Source of the DNA: Eopsaltria australis
Taxonomy: Eukaryota > Chordata > Aves > Passeriformes > Petroicidae
Assembly: GCA_034509425.1 (NCBI GenBank)
Contig: JAVTVJ010000292.1
Location: 744,001 to 808,000 of the forward strand
Length of the DNA: 64,000 nucleotides
Direction: 5' to 3'
The notes beneath the pieces are model-generated. The model was not told where the DNA came from and ran no database searches. It saw only the letters and a list, made by a program, of their open reading frames with translations. The position numbers were made by a program, and so were the translations under genes. Below are positions 54,888 through 64,000 of this stretch, piece after piece (the stretch's first letter is position 1; each line of letters starts with the position of its first letter).

Positions 54888-56165
54888 GGAGTGCCCATTC
54901 CTGGGGCTCCTGCTCTGTCCCACTCCAAGGGCAGCCCCAACTCTGTGTCAGTGACCCTGTCCCAATGAGTGCCCATTCCTGCTCAGCCCCAGCTCTGTGT
55001 CAGTGACCCTTCCCCAGTGAGTGCCCATTCCTGCTCAGCCCCAGCTCTGTGTCAGTGACCCTGTCCCAGTGAGTGCCCATTCCTGGGGTACCTGCTCAGT
55101 CCCAGCTCTGTGTCAGTGACCCTTCCCCAGTGAGTGCCCATTCCTGCTCAGTCCCAGCTCTGTGTCAGTGACCCTTCCCCAATGAGTGCCCATTCCTGAG
55201 GTTCCTGCTCAGCCCCAGCTCTGTGTCAGTGACCCTTCCCCAGTGAGTGCCCATTCCTGCTCAGCCCCAGCTCTGTGTCAGTGACCCTTCCCCAGTGAGT
55301 GCCCATTCCTGCTCAGCCCCAGCTCTGTGTCAGTGACCCTTCCCCAATGAGTGCCCATTCCTGAGGTTCCTGCTCAGCCCCAGCTCTGTGTCAGTGACCC
55401 TTCCCCAGTGAGTTCCCATTCCTGCTCAGTCCCAGCTCTGTGTGAGTGACCCTTCCCCAGTGAATGTCCATTCCTGCTCAGCCCCAGCTCTGAGTGACCC
55501 TTCCCCAATGAGTGCCCATTCCTGCTCAGCCCCAGCTCTGTGTCAGTGACCCTTCCCCAATGAGTGCCCATTCCTGCTCAGCCCCAGCTCTGAGTGACCC
55601 TGTCCCAGTGAGTGCCCATTCCTGCTCAGTCCCAGCTCTGAGTCAGTGACCCTGTCCCAGTGAGTGCCCATTCCTGCTCAGTCCCAGCTCTGTCAGTGAC
55701 CCTTTCCCAGTAAGTTCCCATTCCTGCTCAGCCCCAGCTCTGTGTCAGTGACCCTTCCCCAGTGAGTGCCCATTCCTGCTCAGTCCCAGCTCTGTGTCAG
55801 TGACCCTTCCCCAGTGAGTGCCCATTCCTGCTCAGTCCCAGCTCTGTGTCAGTGACCCTTCCCCAGTGAGTGCCCATTCCTGCTCAGTCCCAGCTCTGTG
55901 TCAGTGACCCTTCCCCAGTGAGTGCCCATTCCTGCTCAGCCCCAGCTCTGAGTGACCCTTCCCCAGTGAGTGCCCATTCCTGCTCAGTCCCAGCTCTGTG
56001 TCAGTGACCCTGTCCCAGTGAGTGCCCATTCCTGCTCAGCCCCAGCTGTGTCAGTGACCCTTCCCCAGTGAGTGCCCATTCCTGCTCAGCCCCAGCTCTG
56101 TGTCAGTGACCCTGTCCCAGTAAGTTCCCATTCCTGCTCAGTCCCAGCTCTGTGTGAGTGACCCT
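54888..56165. repeat. About 52-bp minisatellite, about 25 copies
   Basis: The unit contains CCCATTCCTGCTCAGCCCCA, GCTCTGTGTCAGTGACCCTT and CCCCAGTGAGTG. Copies differ by single bases and by small insertions or deletions. Many copies carry CAGTGAGT and two carry CAGTAAGT (near 55709 and 56118), so the repeat resembles overlapping acceptor and donor signals in the sense strand of the pre-mRNA. Confidence 0.95.
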
Positions 56166-56179
56166 TTCCCTGTCCGCAG

Positions 56180-56263
56180 AGCTACGAGCCGGACGAGCTG
56201 ACCAAAGAAATGGCGCACCTGGAAGGACTCATGAAGGACCTCAACGCCATCACCACGGCGTGA
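56180..56263 (+). CDS. NEO1: NEO1 last coding exon: P3 domain and stop
   Basis: The acceptor is 'ttccctgtccgcag'; it enters in phase 0. It encodes [20 protein letters not shown] and LNAITTA, then the stop TGA at 56261-56263. P3 is the amphipathic C-terminal helix of the DCC family, used for receptor self-association and for binding cytoplasmic partners such as FAK and myosin X. The sequence agrees with neogenin and not DCC. Confidence 0.98.
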
Positions 56264-56707
56264 CCGCCCGGCCGTGACTCCAAACCCGCCGCCAGTCTCG
56301 GACTCAGCCTTGGAACACAAGGAATTGTACAGAGGAAAAACTAAAGGAAAAAAAAAAAAAAAGAGGAAAAAAAATTAAACAAACAGAAAGAGGGACAGCA
56401 CATGAGAGCAATGGAGGGAGGAGGAGAGGAACCAGCCAGAGGTGACCCGAGTGTCACCTGTCGTCCTGCAGCGGAGCCACGCGGGATTCCAGCGGTGCCT
56501 GGTGGGATGGGGCCACAGCAGCCAGGCTGGGATCCAGCAGGACAGAAGCAAAGCAAAGTGGACTCGCCGTTAAGTTTTTTTTCTGGTCAGGTTTTGTCTC
56601 AGTGGTGTGATTGCCCTGCCTTTTCAGTGTTGGACATTGGCATTTATGTACAATTTTATTTGTGTTTTTATTTTATCTTTTTTTATAAAAAGGAAAAAAA
56701 ATATTGT

Positions 56708-56713
56708 AATAAA
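56708..56713 (+). terminator. NEO1: Candidate poly(A) signal AATAAA
   Basis: AATAAA is immediately followed by a genomic A-run, about 450 nt after the stop. It could be a proximal cleavage signal or merely an internal A-rich site. Confidence 0.4.
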
Positions 56714-56933
56714 AAAAAAAAAAAAAAAAGGGAGAAACTGTTGTTTTCCACAGCCTAGGCTGGGGTTTGACTGCTCGTTCTATTGTGTATGAAAATTCAT
56801 TGCCAGTGTGGGTTGTTCTGTTTTGTTTTTTATTCTGCGTATAATTACGTCCCCTTCTGGCAGTTAATCCATGGCCTTTTGGGATGCTGCACTGCTCTTT
56901 GTAAGCTTTTTTTATTATTTTTATATTATAATT

Positions 56934-56939
56934 ATTAAA
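56934..56939 (+). terminator. NEO1: Candidate poly(A) signal ATTAAA
   Basis: ATTAAA is followed within 50 nt by GT-rich sequence ('ggtctgtttgaattgaggtg'), a usual arrangement for cleavage. Confidence 0.45.
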
Positions 56940-57549
56940 AGCCTGACTTTCTCCTCTCATCACTGTGAGATTCCCGGTCTGTTTGAATTGAGGTGTAATT
57001 GGAGAGCCTTGTTTGTCGCTTTTTGTGCAGTTTCAATATTTTGAGTGGGGGGAGAAGTAGCTGGGGAAGGGGAGGGGATCCTGGGGAGGGTTCATTCCTG
57101 TTGTTTTCCTGTCTTGTTCCAGTGACTGGGGAGACTGAAGGACATGGAAACATCTCCAGCTGTTCTGTGTGTCTGGTCCCTGAGTGCAGGGAGTCTCCTT
57201 TAGGAACATCCAGAGAATTCCTCCTGGGAATTGGGGTTCTCCTGGTTAGGTGACCCTACAGGAAGCTTCTTTTGGCAGCTGTTCTGTTGTTGGTTTAAAG
57301 ATGGATCAGGAGCCTTGGAAGAGCAGAGTGAGAGCTTGGCAAGGCTGCAGGGCTGGGGTTGAACCCCCTGGGCTCAGAGAACTTCGGGCTCTCCCCATTC
57401 CCAGCACCCCAGATCCTGCCTGGAGAGCACTGAGTGCCCTGCAGCAAGGCCTGTCCCAGGCCATCCCAACGGGAATCCTGCTCTGAAGGATTCCTCAGAC
57501 ACAAAACAAGGCAAACATTTATTTTTTTACACTTTGGAAACCACGTGAC

Positions 57550-57555
57550 AATAAA
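57550..57555 (+). terminator. NEO1: Candidate poly(A) signal AATAAA
   Basis: The hexamer lies in 'cacgtgacaataaagccagg' with GT-containing sequence downstream. Confidence 0.4.
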
Positions 57556-58183
57556 GCCAGGATTGGTGAGCCAGGTGCTGTTCACAGACCTGTCTGGAAA
57601 GGGAGGAGAGGGAACAGGGAGCTCCAGGGAGGGGAGGGAAGAGGGATTTTCCTTCTCTCTTTGTGTGCTTGCCTGGCTCTCTCCTTCTCTGCATTAAAAA
57701 ATAAAGGGCTGGAGTTCAGTAAAATGAGAAAAAAAAGAGAAACCCCAAGCAGCTGCCAATGAACTCCTGTGCAATTTCACTTCTGGGATAAAAGGAATCT
57801 CAAGCTTCCTGATGGGGGTTTAAATTAGGGGCTGGGATTTGGGAAGCTCAGGCCCCTCTGTGCCTCTGCCAGGAGATTTCCACTGAAAAGGCAAAAAGAG
57901 CTTTGCTTCCTTTGCTCCCCATTATCCCTGACCTGGAGCTCCCAGTCCTGTCACTGGGAGAAGGGAGAGCCATGGAATGCCCGGGGAGAGCAAGGATTTG
58001 GGGTGGGGTCACTTCCTTTCTTTTCCTGGACTCTGTGTTGTTATTCCTGGGCCATTTCCTGCATTTATTTATTATTGAGGGAGGGGAGGGAATGAAATAA
58101 ATTGGAGCACCATGGGCCACTTGGATAATGAACGTTTGGACTTCAAATCAGGGCTAAATAAGCTACAGAACATGTATTTAAAG

Positions 58184-58189
58184 AATAAA
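58184..58189 (+). terminator. NEO1: Candidate poly(A) signal AATAAA
   Basis: AATAAA lies in an A-rich context and 'ggagggtgtggacctggtcc' lies about 20 nt downstream, giving a GT-rich element. A second hexamer at 58096 precedes it. Confidence 0.4.
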
Positions 58190-59059
58190 ACCCACTCCCT
58201 GGCCTGAAAGGAGGGTGTGGACCTGGTCCTTTGCCTATTTTTTACCTATACCCAAAGAAATGCCATCCTACACACACAGAATTCCCAGCTGGGGGCCTTT
58301 GTGAATATTCCTTATGTAGAACACCATGAATGTTAATATTGTCATTGAATTTGGGGAGGGGGGATATTTTTAATGATAAAACAACTGTTCAAAGTTGGTT
58401 TTTTAAGGTTAAACTGAAAGAAAAGAAAAAAAAAAAAACCATTTATCCAATTCAGTGTACAATCTGTATTGCACTTTTTCACATTTTAATGCTACGTTTT
58501 CTTACATATCCTGTGATTTTAACTTTGGAACATTGTGTATCCTTGTAGTGTCATAGTCCAGCTGTGCAGTGACAGCTTCCCTCAGACATTTGGGGAAAGG
58601 AACAAACCAAACCTGTACATTGTTTTATGATTCTCATGTTAGAAGAATTTCAAGGACTGCTGTAGATGTCGACCTTTCTGTACAATTTTTTTTTTTTGCT
58701 TTTCTGTAGTATTTGCTGTATCCTCTATGGCTTTTTTTAATAACTTCATGTTTATTATTTTGTATTGGGCATCCAATACACTTTTTTTAATCCAATCAAC
58801 TCCTGGGCTGCTTGGAGAGTTTGTTTCATTATTCCTAGTTGGTACAGTGACCAGGTTTGGGGTTTTACTTGCTGTGGGTTGTGCTCTCCAGAGAAAGAAG
58901 AGGAAAATTGTTCTCCCTCCCTCAGGCTTTGTGCAGACCCTGAACTTGGAGCATCTTCCTGTCTCCCTATTTCAAAGCTCCACAGTAAAAATAGCACCTT
59001 TAAATTAGCAAGCAGAGAAGGCAGGGGTTCAAACCAGTGCAAGTACAAATAAGAGCCTT

Positions 59060-59065
59060 AATAAA
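59060..59065 (+). terminator. NEO1: Candidate distal poly(A) signal AATAAA
   Basis: The hexamer lies in 'gccttaataaactgggaaat'. It is the last AATAAA before the downstream minisatellite, so I use it as the provisional end of the gene. Confidence 0.3.
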
Positions 59066-59250
59066 CTGGGAAATAATGGCAAATTAATGCCATAACCACG
59101 GGATGCTGCATTTGCTGTATCTGGATTTTGAAGTGCAGTAATTGATCCCCTCGGTGCCACCCCCGTGCTGATCGCAGCCTCTCCCTGGGGCTCAGCCCCT
59201 GCCCCAGCTCCTCGGGGCATCAGCGCTGCACCAGGGCCAGCAGCCACAGC

Positions 59251-59693
59251 CTGTGTCACACCCAGCTCTGACTGTGCCACACCCAGCCCTGACTGTGCCA
59301 CACCCAGCCCTGACTGTGCCACACCCAGCTCTGACACTGTCACACCCAGCTCTGACTGCGCCACACCCAGCCCTGTGCCACACCCAGCCCTGCCTGTGCC
59401 ACACTCAGGTCTGTGTCACACCCAGCTCTGACTGTGCCACACACATCTCTGACTGCACCACACCCAGCTCTGACTGTGCCACACCCAGCCCTGCCTCTGC
59501 CACACCCAGCCCTGACTGTGCCACACCCAGCCCTGACTGTGCCACACCCAGCCCTGCCTCACAACCAGCCCTGCCTGTGCCACACCCAGCTCTGACTGTG
59601 CCACACCCACCCTGCCTGTGCCACACCCATCTCTCGCTGTGTCACACTCAGGTCTGTGCCACACCCAGCCCTTCCTGTGCCACAGCCCTGCAC
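59251..59693. repeat. 21-bp minisatellite, about 20 copies
   Basis: Unit TGACTGTGCCACACCCAGCC plus C or T, with variants such as 'tgcctgtgccacacccagcc' and interruptions by aggtctgtgtc. As 21 is a multiple of three, all frames can stay open, giving His/Pro/Ala/Leu-type frames on + and Gly/Val/Ala-type frames on -. Confidence 0.95.
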
Positions 59694-59930
59694 CTGCTTT
59701 GTCCCTCACATCCTTCTGATCACTCGTTCCTTGCTCCTGACACATCCCAGGTGGGAAGGGGCCCTGGAATCCTCCTGGAGGGATGGCCCTGGAGCGGGGC
59801 AGGGGCGGCTCAGCCGTGTCAGCTGTGGGGGAACAGAGCAGATAAACCCTGCCCTGGAGCCACCGAGCTCCAGCTCTGAGCCCGGGGGGCAGGAGCTGAG
59901 CTTTTCCACCCCAAACCAGTCTGGGATTCA

Positions 59931-60262
59931 CACGGAATCACTGAGGTGGGAAAAGAGCTCCCAGACCATCGAGTCCAACCTGTGCCCCATCCCCACGGCA
60001 CTGAGTGCCACACCCAGGAATTCCTTGGACACCTCCAGGGATAGGGACACCAAACACCCCTGGCCAGCCCATTCCAATGTCTGACAACCTTTTCCATGGG
60101 GAAATTCCTCCTAGTGTCCAACCTGAGCCTCCCCTGGCCCAGCCTGAGGCCGTTCCCTCTCCTGTCCCTGTTCCCTGGGAGCAGAGCCCGACCCCCCCTG
60201 AGCCCCCTCCTGTCAGGGACTGTGCAGAACCACAAGGTCCCCCCTGAGCCTCCTTTGCTCCA
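59931..60262 (-). mobile_element. CR1 LINE 3' end, antisense
   Basis: It starts 'cacggaatcactgaggtggg', continues 'accatcgagtccaacctgtg', 'acaccaaacacccctggcca' and 'aaccttttccatggggaaat', and ends near 'caccacaaggtcccccctga'-type sequence. It belongs to a different CR1 subgroup from those in the introns. Confidence 0.8.
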
Positions 60263-61369
60263 GGTTCTGCGACACCGAGAGCGTTCCCTGGGGGTGGTGG
60301 AGCCCCTCGGCGGTGTCGCTGTGCCCGGGGCCGTGCCAGGGCCGGGCCGTGCCAGGGGCAGCCCTGCAGGGCCGGCGGTGCCAGCGCAGCCCGGGGACAG
60401 CAGATGGCAGCGGTGCCTCGCTGCTGAGAAGCTGCAGCGCTCGCACGGCCCGAGCCGAGCTCCGGGGAGCGATGAGGGACCCACGTCAACGCTGCTGCTG
60501 CTGCTGCTCCCGAGGGGCAGCTCAGGGAGGAACCCGCGCTGTAAATCCCACTTTTTCCATGGAAGCTTTGGCTTCCAACCCAGAACCCAAGAGTTGCCTC
60601 AAACACCTGCAATAAATCTGTGCAACACCTGCAGGCTTTTGCCCAGTAAGAGCAGCCATCCATCTGCACCTGACCCGAGACTGGCTTTGAATCAAAGCCC
60701 TCTTCAGCTCAGTAAAAGCGTTTCTGCAGCAGCTCAGGGTGATTTAACCCAACAGCTTTTACCAAAAACACTCAACTATTGCAGCTTTTCATCCCAGCCC
60801 CAGGGAGCTGCCAGGGCTGCTCTGCGGGTTGGGCACAGTGACAGCGTCACCACAGCCCTTTTCTAGCACCCAAACACAGCAGTGCCACCAGCGCTGGCCC
60901 TGGGGACAGGAGGTGGTGCTGCTCCTGCAGCTGCAAATCCAGGCACGGCCAGCCCTGGACACAGCACCCTGCACCCCAGGGATGCTCTCCAGCTGCTGCA
61001 GAGGCCGGGAGAACAAAATAGGACAAGCTGGAGATGAAATCATCGCTCATTAACTTAACCCAAATCACGACTCACCCGCGGTGGGCTGAGCCCCTTCCTC
61101 CCGCCTGTCATTTCGGGCTGGCCCTGACTCCACCTCCTCTGATTTCCCCTCAAGGTGAGGGGAACGCTTCGCTCCTGGCTGCCAGCCTGAGGGGAACAGG
61201 AGAACCCCGAGCAGTGGCCGACAGAGCCTCAAAGGCGGAGCTGGAGCATCCAGGGGCAGGCGCTGGGAAGCTCTGACCGGACTCCAGCCCCCCCGGGACC
61301 CTTTCACAGCGAGCAGAGGCTGCTGCTGACCCCAGGGTCCCACCCCGCAGGACACGGGCACCGGGCTGG

Positions 61370-61660
61370 GGACTGCGGGACACAGGTCTGGGGTCAGACA
61401 CGCCCGGGGGGGGGAGCCCGGGCAAGGGTTTTCCCACTGGAAGGCTCGGGGGCTGCGTTCCCGACATCGCCCTCCCGGATCGCGGCATCCCCGTGGCAGC
61501 GCCAGGAAAACACCGGAGCCCATCGCCTCCCGTGGCAGCGTCTCCATGGTGACAGCATCCCCTCCCTCCGTCCATCCATCGCACCCTGCCGGGGATGCCC
61601 GGGCCGGGCTCTGCTCCCTCCCGCCCGCCCCGGGCTTTCCCCGCTCCCACCGCGGTGACA
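61370..61660. other. CpG-containing GC-rich block
   Basis: The sequence has a run of nine or ten G, several CCCGGG-like words and many CpG steps ('gttcccgacatcgccctccc'). It could be a small CpG island or simply GC-rich bird intergenic DNA. No promoter element or exon is supported. Confidence 0.35.
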
Positions 61661-62522
61661 AACAGCCGCTGTCAGAGGCACGGGCAGGGAGCAGCTGCCA
61701 GGGAAGCCCTGCCAGGGGCTCTCCACACTCCCGGTGCCATCACACACCCTCTCCCAGCACCCCCGGCCTCTAGGGCTGACCCTGGCTCATCCTGGGTGGG
61801 GCTGTCCCTGTCGCAGGGAGCAGCACCAGGACCGTGTCCTGCCCTCCCCTTTCCCCCGCTCTGTCCCTGCCCGGCTGCTCCTGCGGATTTCTCCTCCTTT
61901 TCCTGCAGGGGCACAGAGCCCTCACGGCATCCCCACGGACCGAGGCCAGGCTAGAGGAGCAGGGGCTCCCATGGCTGCGTCCTCTCCTGGATCCCGCCGG
62001 CAATTCCTGCCCTCCCCTGCCCAGCTCTGAGCACCGGCACAGAGCAGTGCGGTCCTTTTCCCACTTGGAGAAGAAGGGAGGAAAGCTGCACTGGTGCAGG
62101 CAGTGCTGGGAGGGTGGGGCAGACAAAAAGGACAAGGCACGCCCAGATATGGGGTTGAGGGGTAAGAAATGCTGCCCAGTCCTGGCCCCAAAGCTGCCAG
62201 CAGGGAGGAGACCCTAAAAACAGAGCACACAACCCAATCCCCTGATCCAGCACCTTCCAGAACCTTTCACTCCAACCAAGTCCCCCAGAGCACCTCCAGA
62301 CAGAAGCAGGAGTGGCCAAGGGGACAGGGCTCAGCCTTTCCCCACAGCTGCCCCCAGCAGCCAGGAATTAGAAGGACCCCCAAAAAGCGGGGTTCAGGTG
62401 GTGAATCACCCCCAACACCCCCCACTCTTACCCAGGCAGAACCTGCTCTTCCCTCCCGCTGTTTGCTGCGAGGAACTGGACTGGGAGAAGCCAAACTGGA
62501 ACCTGCTTGTGCCCCACGCTCC

Positions 62523-62617
62523 CCAGGTGTTTCCCATCTCCATCCCAGGTGTTTCCCATCTCCATCCACCGGTCCTTCCCATCTCCAGCCCCAGGTGTTT
62601 CCCATCTCCAGCCCCAG
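62523..62617. repeat. 23-24-bp tandem repeat, about 4 copies
   Basis: The units contain CCAGGTGTTTCCCATCTCCA followed by tc or gcc, with one diverged copy (caccggtccttcccatctcc). Confidence 0.9.
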
Positions 62618-63289
62618 CCCCGGGCCCTCCCCAGCCGCAGGACTGGGACATTTCCCTGAGTCCCAGTCCAGCCGCTCGAGGCTGTCCCTGCCCACCCAGC
62701 TGGGCTTTGCTTTGCCTGGAAAGAGGGATGGGAGCAGAGGGAGGTTAACAGGATAGGAGCTGGAGTGGGGACAGCCCTTCCCAGCCAAGGCTGCTTCGTG
62801 AGAACCACTGGGATCTACTAAAAGCCATCAAGCAAAGAACAGCATCACAATAAATTAGAAATGGATGCTGAGTCCCCGCACTGCTGTGACTCACGGGCTC
62901 CCGGAGGATACTCCAGAGTGCCCAGGGCTGGTGTCTGCCTGGTTTTGAACCACTTGAACCAAAGCCTGTGATTTAGGAGACCACTTTGCTGGAGACAGGG
63001 CGGAAAAAAGGCGTGAGTTGTGCCAGAAGTGCCTGCAGGTGTCCCTGCTCCTCCCCGGGGTATCCGCACTCCTGTAGGATCTGTGGGGTGGAGCTTTCGT
63101 GGCAGCGCTGATTAAAGCCACACTTTAAGCATCCTTGTAGGGCTGAGTGTGACTGTCCTCAGTCCCACAGCCTCGTCAGGAGCACCGGGCTCACAGGGAC
63201 ACGAAACACGAGCGGTCCTGACGCTCCAGTCTCTGCCACAAGAGGGGTGTGAGGCAGCAGGGAAAGGTGAATAATCCCTCGGGACGGCT

Positions 63290-63960
63290 TAGGCTGAGCT
63301 CAGCCCCGAGCCCGCTCGTTCCCAAGGGTCCTGCGCTGCCGGGAATCCAGCAAGGCCGCTCTGGGGGAAGCAGGAATGCTCACAGAGGAGCAGCACCCAA
63401 GCCCCGTCCTCCATCCTTCCTCCCCAGAGTGAGAATCACGCAGCCGGCCGGGCCCTGGAGGGTTTTGCTCCCTTCTCCAGGGGCTGCTCCAGGGATGCTG
63501 AGGCAGCCGGGCCAGCTGGGCCACCGGCCACGGCAGCTGCCAGCCCTGGGGCTGCGGTGGCCTTGCGGAGGGGCTGGAGGGATGGGCACGCTGCTGGCCG
63601 GAGCTGACCGCACCCCTGGGAGCCCCGCCGGGGCTGGGGGGACGCAGCTGTCCCCGGGCCACCCCCGGGCCAAGGCGGAGGGGACAGCACGTGGGCTCCT
63701 CCGCTGGCACCGCGTGAGCCGCGCTCCCAGCCCGCCGCACAAAGCGGCTGTGTAAAAACACGGGATGAAAGGAAGAGGGGAAAATGACCCTGAAGAGCTC
63801 TCTCTCTAATTTGCAGCGCAGGCAGGAGAGCGGCTCCCGGCGAGGGGAAGGCGCTCAGACACGCGGCACCGGGAGATGCTGTTAACCCCTTCCCGCCCGG
63901 CTCTGCTCCCGGTGCCGTCCCGGGCACAGCGGCTCCTGCAGCGGCCGTGCCGAGAGGGTG
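63290..63960. other. CpG-containing GC-rich block near window end
   Basis: A GC-rich stretch with many CpG steps ('agccccgccggggctggggg', 'ccgtcccgggcacagcggct'). No TATA, exon or conserved frame is recognised; it may belong to a neighbouring gene's regulatory region beyond the window. Confidence 0.3.
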
Positions 63961-64000
63961 GCCCTCAAAGGGCCTGGAGTTTGCCCGTTTTAACCCGGGA

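Larger units (their letters stand above)
53273..56179 (+). other. NEO1: Last intron, rich in minisatellites
   Basis: A 2.9-kb intron. It contains a 32-bp array (53464-53833), about 1 kb of ordinary AT-rich sequence (53850-54880) and a 52-bp array (54888-56165) that runs up to the acceptor 'ccctttccctgtccgcag'. Confidence 0.9.
1..59066 (+). other. NEO1: NEO1 (neogenin) gene, 3' portion
   Basis: Twenty-two + strand exons with GT..AG borders and matching phases join into one reading frame ending at 56263. The protein is a type I membrane receptor of the DCC/neogenin family. The family binds netrins and repulsive guidance molecules through its FnIII domains and acts in axon guidance, BMP co-reception and adhesion. 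Neogenin rather than DCC is chosen because of the C-terminal block [20 protein letters not shown], the P1 block [14 protein letters not shown] and the FnIII sequences, which follow neogenin as I know it. Exons for the signal peptide and Ig domains lie outside, to the left. Most introns are phase 1. Exceptions are phase 2 after 16054 and 47013, and phase 0 after 21481, 26546, 33135 and 53272. The right limit is the last plausible poly(A) signal and is uncertain. Confidence 0.95.
56264..59066 (+). other. NEO1: NEO1 3' UTR (right limit uncertain)
   Basis: The region after the stop lacks open frames and has the T/A-rich look of a brain-type 3' UTR. Poly(A) hexamers occur at 56708, 56934 (ATTAAA), 57550, 57700, 58096, 58184 and 59060. 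Two genome-encoded A-runs (56348-56362 and 56712-56729) lie near the start. The T-rich stretch up to about 58800 still looks like UTR, while a sharp change to a minisatellite follows at 59254. Confidence 0.7.
59067..64000. other. Intergenic region downstream of NEO1
   Basis: It holds a 21-bp minisatellite (59251-59693), an antisense CR1 (59931-60262), a short CTG run near 60492-60508, a CpG-containing GC-rich block at about 61370-61660, a 23-bp repeat (62523-62617) and a second GC-rich block at about 63290-63960. Many overlapping open frames exist on both strands, as expected in GC-rich DNA. None shows a recognisable domain or spliced homology. Confidence 0.65.

Noticed and set aside
59165..59931. 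Frames of up to 208 codons on both strands downstream of NEO1
   Set aside because: They come from the 21-bp minisatellite, which keeps frames open by its length being a multiple of three.
60492..60508. Short CTG run
   Set aside because: Only about six units, outside any supported gene; within the normal range for GC-rich DNA.
60096..60866. 256-codon forward frame in the intergenic region
   Set aside because: It begins inside an antisense CR1 and continues through GC-rich DNA; no domain or splice support.

Overview
The window is vertebrate nuclear DNA, almost certainly from a bird and probably a songbird. Long introns surround short GC-rich coding exons. There are many 3'-end fragments of CR1 LINEs in both orientations and several solo-LTR-like elements.

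One protein-coding gene dominates. It is the 3' part of NEO1 (neogenin), a DCC-family receptor for RGM and netrin, on the + strand. I recognised it by reading 22 coding exons with consistent phases that join into one open frame of about 1040 codons ending at 56263. They encode, in order, the Ig4-FnIII linker, six fibronectin type III domains, a juxtamembrane linker, one transmembrane helix and the cytoplasmic tail with the P1, P2 and P3 conserved blocks. The signal peptide and Ig-domain exons are not here and should lie left of base 1.

Layout: 1-15834 is the intron before the FnIII region, holding CR1 debris, a GGGAA microsatellite and a 50-bp minisatellite. 15835-41043 holds the FnIII exons. 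42105-47013 holds the linker and transmembrane exons. 48525-56263 holds the cytoplasmic exons. 56264 to about 58-59 kb is the 3' UTR with several candidate poly(A) signals. The rest to 64000 is intergenic: a 21-bp minisatellite, a CR1 and GC/CpG-rich sequence without a recognisable gene.

Four places have phase-compatible structures for optional peptides: a 60-nt tandem acceptor (20 aa), a 48-nt tandem acceptor (16 aa), a 33-nt microexon (11 aa) and a 159-nt cassette (53 aa). The most unusual feature is a set of intronic minisatellites very close to splice junctions. The strongest case is an approximately 1.3-kb array of about 52-bp units that runs up to the final acceptor. Many of its units contain a CAG acceptor-like motif overlapping a GTGAGT or GTAAGT donor hexamer. 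I saw no bacterial-type system, CRISPR, tRNA or rRNA. Most long open frames outside the exons are tandem repeats read as protein or antisense shadows.
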